Assembly: GCA_963772295.1 (NCBI GenBank)
Contig: CAVYWO010000003.1
Span: 62,001 to 126,000 of the forward strand
DNA: 64,000 nt
Source of the DNA: AP-15 sp963772295
Lineage (GTDB): Bacteria > Pseudomonadota > Alphaproteobacteria > ATCC43930 > CGMCC-115725
Direction: 5' to 3'
The notes under the pieces were generated by a model. The model made no database searches and was not told where the DNA came from. It saw nothing but the letters and a program-made list of their open reading frames with translations. Positions 62,623 to 64,000 of this stretch are shown in pieces (position 1 is the first letter of the stretch; the number at the start of each line of letters is the position of its first letter). Made by a program: the position numbers and the translations under genes.

Positions 62623-64000
62623 CGTCCGCGGCTGGGCTGTCGATCTGTGTCAAAAATCAGACCCGGTTATTGTTGAGTTTTATGCTGACAATGTGTTTCT
62701 GGGGGCCACGGAATGCGCGGAGCCGCGGCTCGATATCATCGATTATTTTGGTGGCAAGGGCAATTACGGGTTCACCTTCTACATTCCCGCCGCTTACCAG
62801 AGACACTTTGCCGCTGGCCGAAGGCTTCGAGCCGTCCATTCGCTTTCCAACACACAGATCGGTGATAGCGTATCGGTGCAGGGCGATGTGGCGCAGGGTT
62901 GGGAATCGATCGAAGAAGTGCGCCGCGAAATTGCCGGCCTGCAAAAGGCGCTCGAACGCATCGAAGCACGCCTCCCCAGATTGCGACGCAGTGCGAGCGT
63001 TCCGCTGCAGGCTTATAGCGAATATTGGGAACGTTTTTACCGTCCGGCCTCCGATGTCCTTGCCGATCAAATTGTCGCCAGCGGCGCCTTTGAATATCGC
63101 CCACTGATCTCGGTGGTGTTGCCGACCCGGAACAGCGTTACGAGGCTCCTCGATCGCGCCATCGGCAGTGTCAGGGCGCAGAGTTACGATGTCTGGGAGC
63201 TTATCATCGCCGATGACGCTTCCACGCTTGGCGAGGAACTCCGTATCCTTTGGCGCCGGCACGCTGCTGCCGACCCGCGCATCCGCTTGGTCGAAGGTAC
63301 TATCCCGGAAGGGCTTGCAGAGACCACCACTCGCGGAATAACCGCCGCACGGGGGGAATACGTCGCCTTCCTGGGTCAGGATGGCGAACTCGCGCACGAT
63401 GCGCTGTTCCATATCGCGTCGGAGCTCCAGCGAGAGCGGTACGGGCTGCTCTACTCAGATGAGGATTGGGTGGAGGAGGACGAATTCCGCAGTCTCGCAC
63501 ACCGGGCTCCGGTCCTGAAGCCCGATTTCGATCCGGAATTACTGCTGGCGGAGAATTATTTCGGCCATCTAGTAGTAGTTCGAAGCGACGTCCTGGCAGC
63601 GGTTAACGGCGTCCGCGACGCGCTCGACGGGGCTACCGAGTACGAACTTTCGCTACGCATTGCCGCTTTTCTGCCGGCCCCGCAAATACGACATGTAGTG
63701 CGCGTCCTTTATCATCGGCACACGGTTCCGCCCGCCGCCTCCGCCGCGACCGAGAGGATAACCCAGGATATCGTCTCCACTGCGCAAAAACACGCGCAAC
63801 GGGTCGGAATAGATGTGGAGATCGAAGCGCACGCCGACCCCATTGGCGTCCCCCGACCCTTCGCCACGAGGGTCCGGTGGCGGATCCCGACGCCGCCGCC
63901 CGGCATCTCGATTGTGGTGCCGACGCGCGATCGTCTGGATCTGCTCCAGCCATGCGTGGACAGTGTGTTGGAGTCCCGCGAGGCTTACCCGGGACCGTTT
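62618..64000 (+). CDS. Large family 2 glycosyltransferase, running off the right edge
   Basis: The frame is open for at least 460 residues. It has a GWAVDL-type beta module (FDVRGWAVDLCQKSDPVIVE, FGGKGNYGFTFYIPAAYQ), a linker with coiled-coil (EVRREIAGLQKALERIEARL), then a first GT2 domain: PLISVVLPTRNSVTRLLDRA, ADDASTLGEE and LLYSDEDWVEEDEF with the DxD equivalent. A second GT2 domain begins at 63905 (GISIVVPTRDRLDLLQPCVD). No good start codon exists near 62618, supporting fusion with the preceding frame. It resembles multi-domain O-antigen or surface glycosyltransferases. Confidence 0.85.

Overview
The window is GC-rich DNA with an alphaproteobacterial gene set: a complete glycolate oxidase set, glycerate and tartronate-semialdehyde metabolism, class III cyclase families with SAM/AAA/TPR or TolB/TPR modules, an HlyB/HlyD exporter, and a second-type ribosomal protein L36. 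I cannot name the genus. It is a chromosome stretch with unusually heavy gene decay and many small rearrangements.

Layout. 0-2 kb is a graveyard of an IS21 transposase piece, pieces of SAM-type cyclases, a HicB antitoxin with a stop codon, and a TumE/TumA toxin-antitoxin pair with a damaged toxin. 2-15 kb holds an HtrA/Deg protease, glycerate 2-kinase and pyruvate kinase. Between the kinases sits a 7-kb block with two near-identical SAM-cyclase-AAA-TPR signalling genes, flanked by a 27-bp imperfect direct repeat of the kinase/kinase junction. A glycosyltransferase and a TVP38-type membrane protein follow. 15-29 kb carries glcF and glcE, a Crp/Fnr regulator, a small glcE relic, a fused MNT-HEPN gene, tRNA-Leu(TAA) beside an integrase remnant, a methionine aminopeptidase with a changed metal ligand, glxR, rpmJ and glcD. 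The two halves of a cyclase-TolB-TPR gene lie in opposite orientation at 21.8 and 28.1 kb, which is what an inversion of the 6.2 kb between them would produce. Beside the right breakpoint a pyrE remnant is split by a 190-bp MITE-like element with a CTAG target duplication.

28-36 kb is a second accessory zone with remnants of DUF763, Tn3 transposase, SixA, a serine recombinase, a DUF4145-like protein and an FtsH-like tail, plus an AT-richer patch near 33.6-34.8 kb. 36-44 kb holds a formamidase-like hydrolase, a decayed CoxL-type molybdenum hydroxylase gene, and an operon of an amino-acid ABC transporter with a cyclase-family hydrolase and a frameshifted acetamidase/formamidase. 44-64 kb is a cell-surface region: a type I secretion ABC protein with a C39-like domain lacking the catalytic Cys, an HlyD adaptor, a 20-repeat Sel1 protein, a small Ala/Gly-rich protein, a ChW-like protein, glycosyltransferases, methyltransferases, an aminotransferase, an epimerase, and a large glycosyltransferase running off the right edge.

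Functionally, glcDEF makes glyoxylate from glycolate, glxR and glycerate 2-kinase take tartronate semialdehyde to 2-phosphoglycerate, and pyruvate kinase completes the route to pyruvate. The glyoxylate carboligase step is not in the window. The right end probably builds, modifies and exports surface glycans or glycosylated proteins. Several one-base frameshifts in otherwise complete genes (cyclase 2, acetamidase, the terminal glycosyltransferase) may be real decay or sequencing errors.
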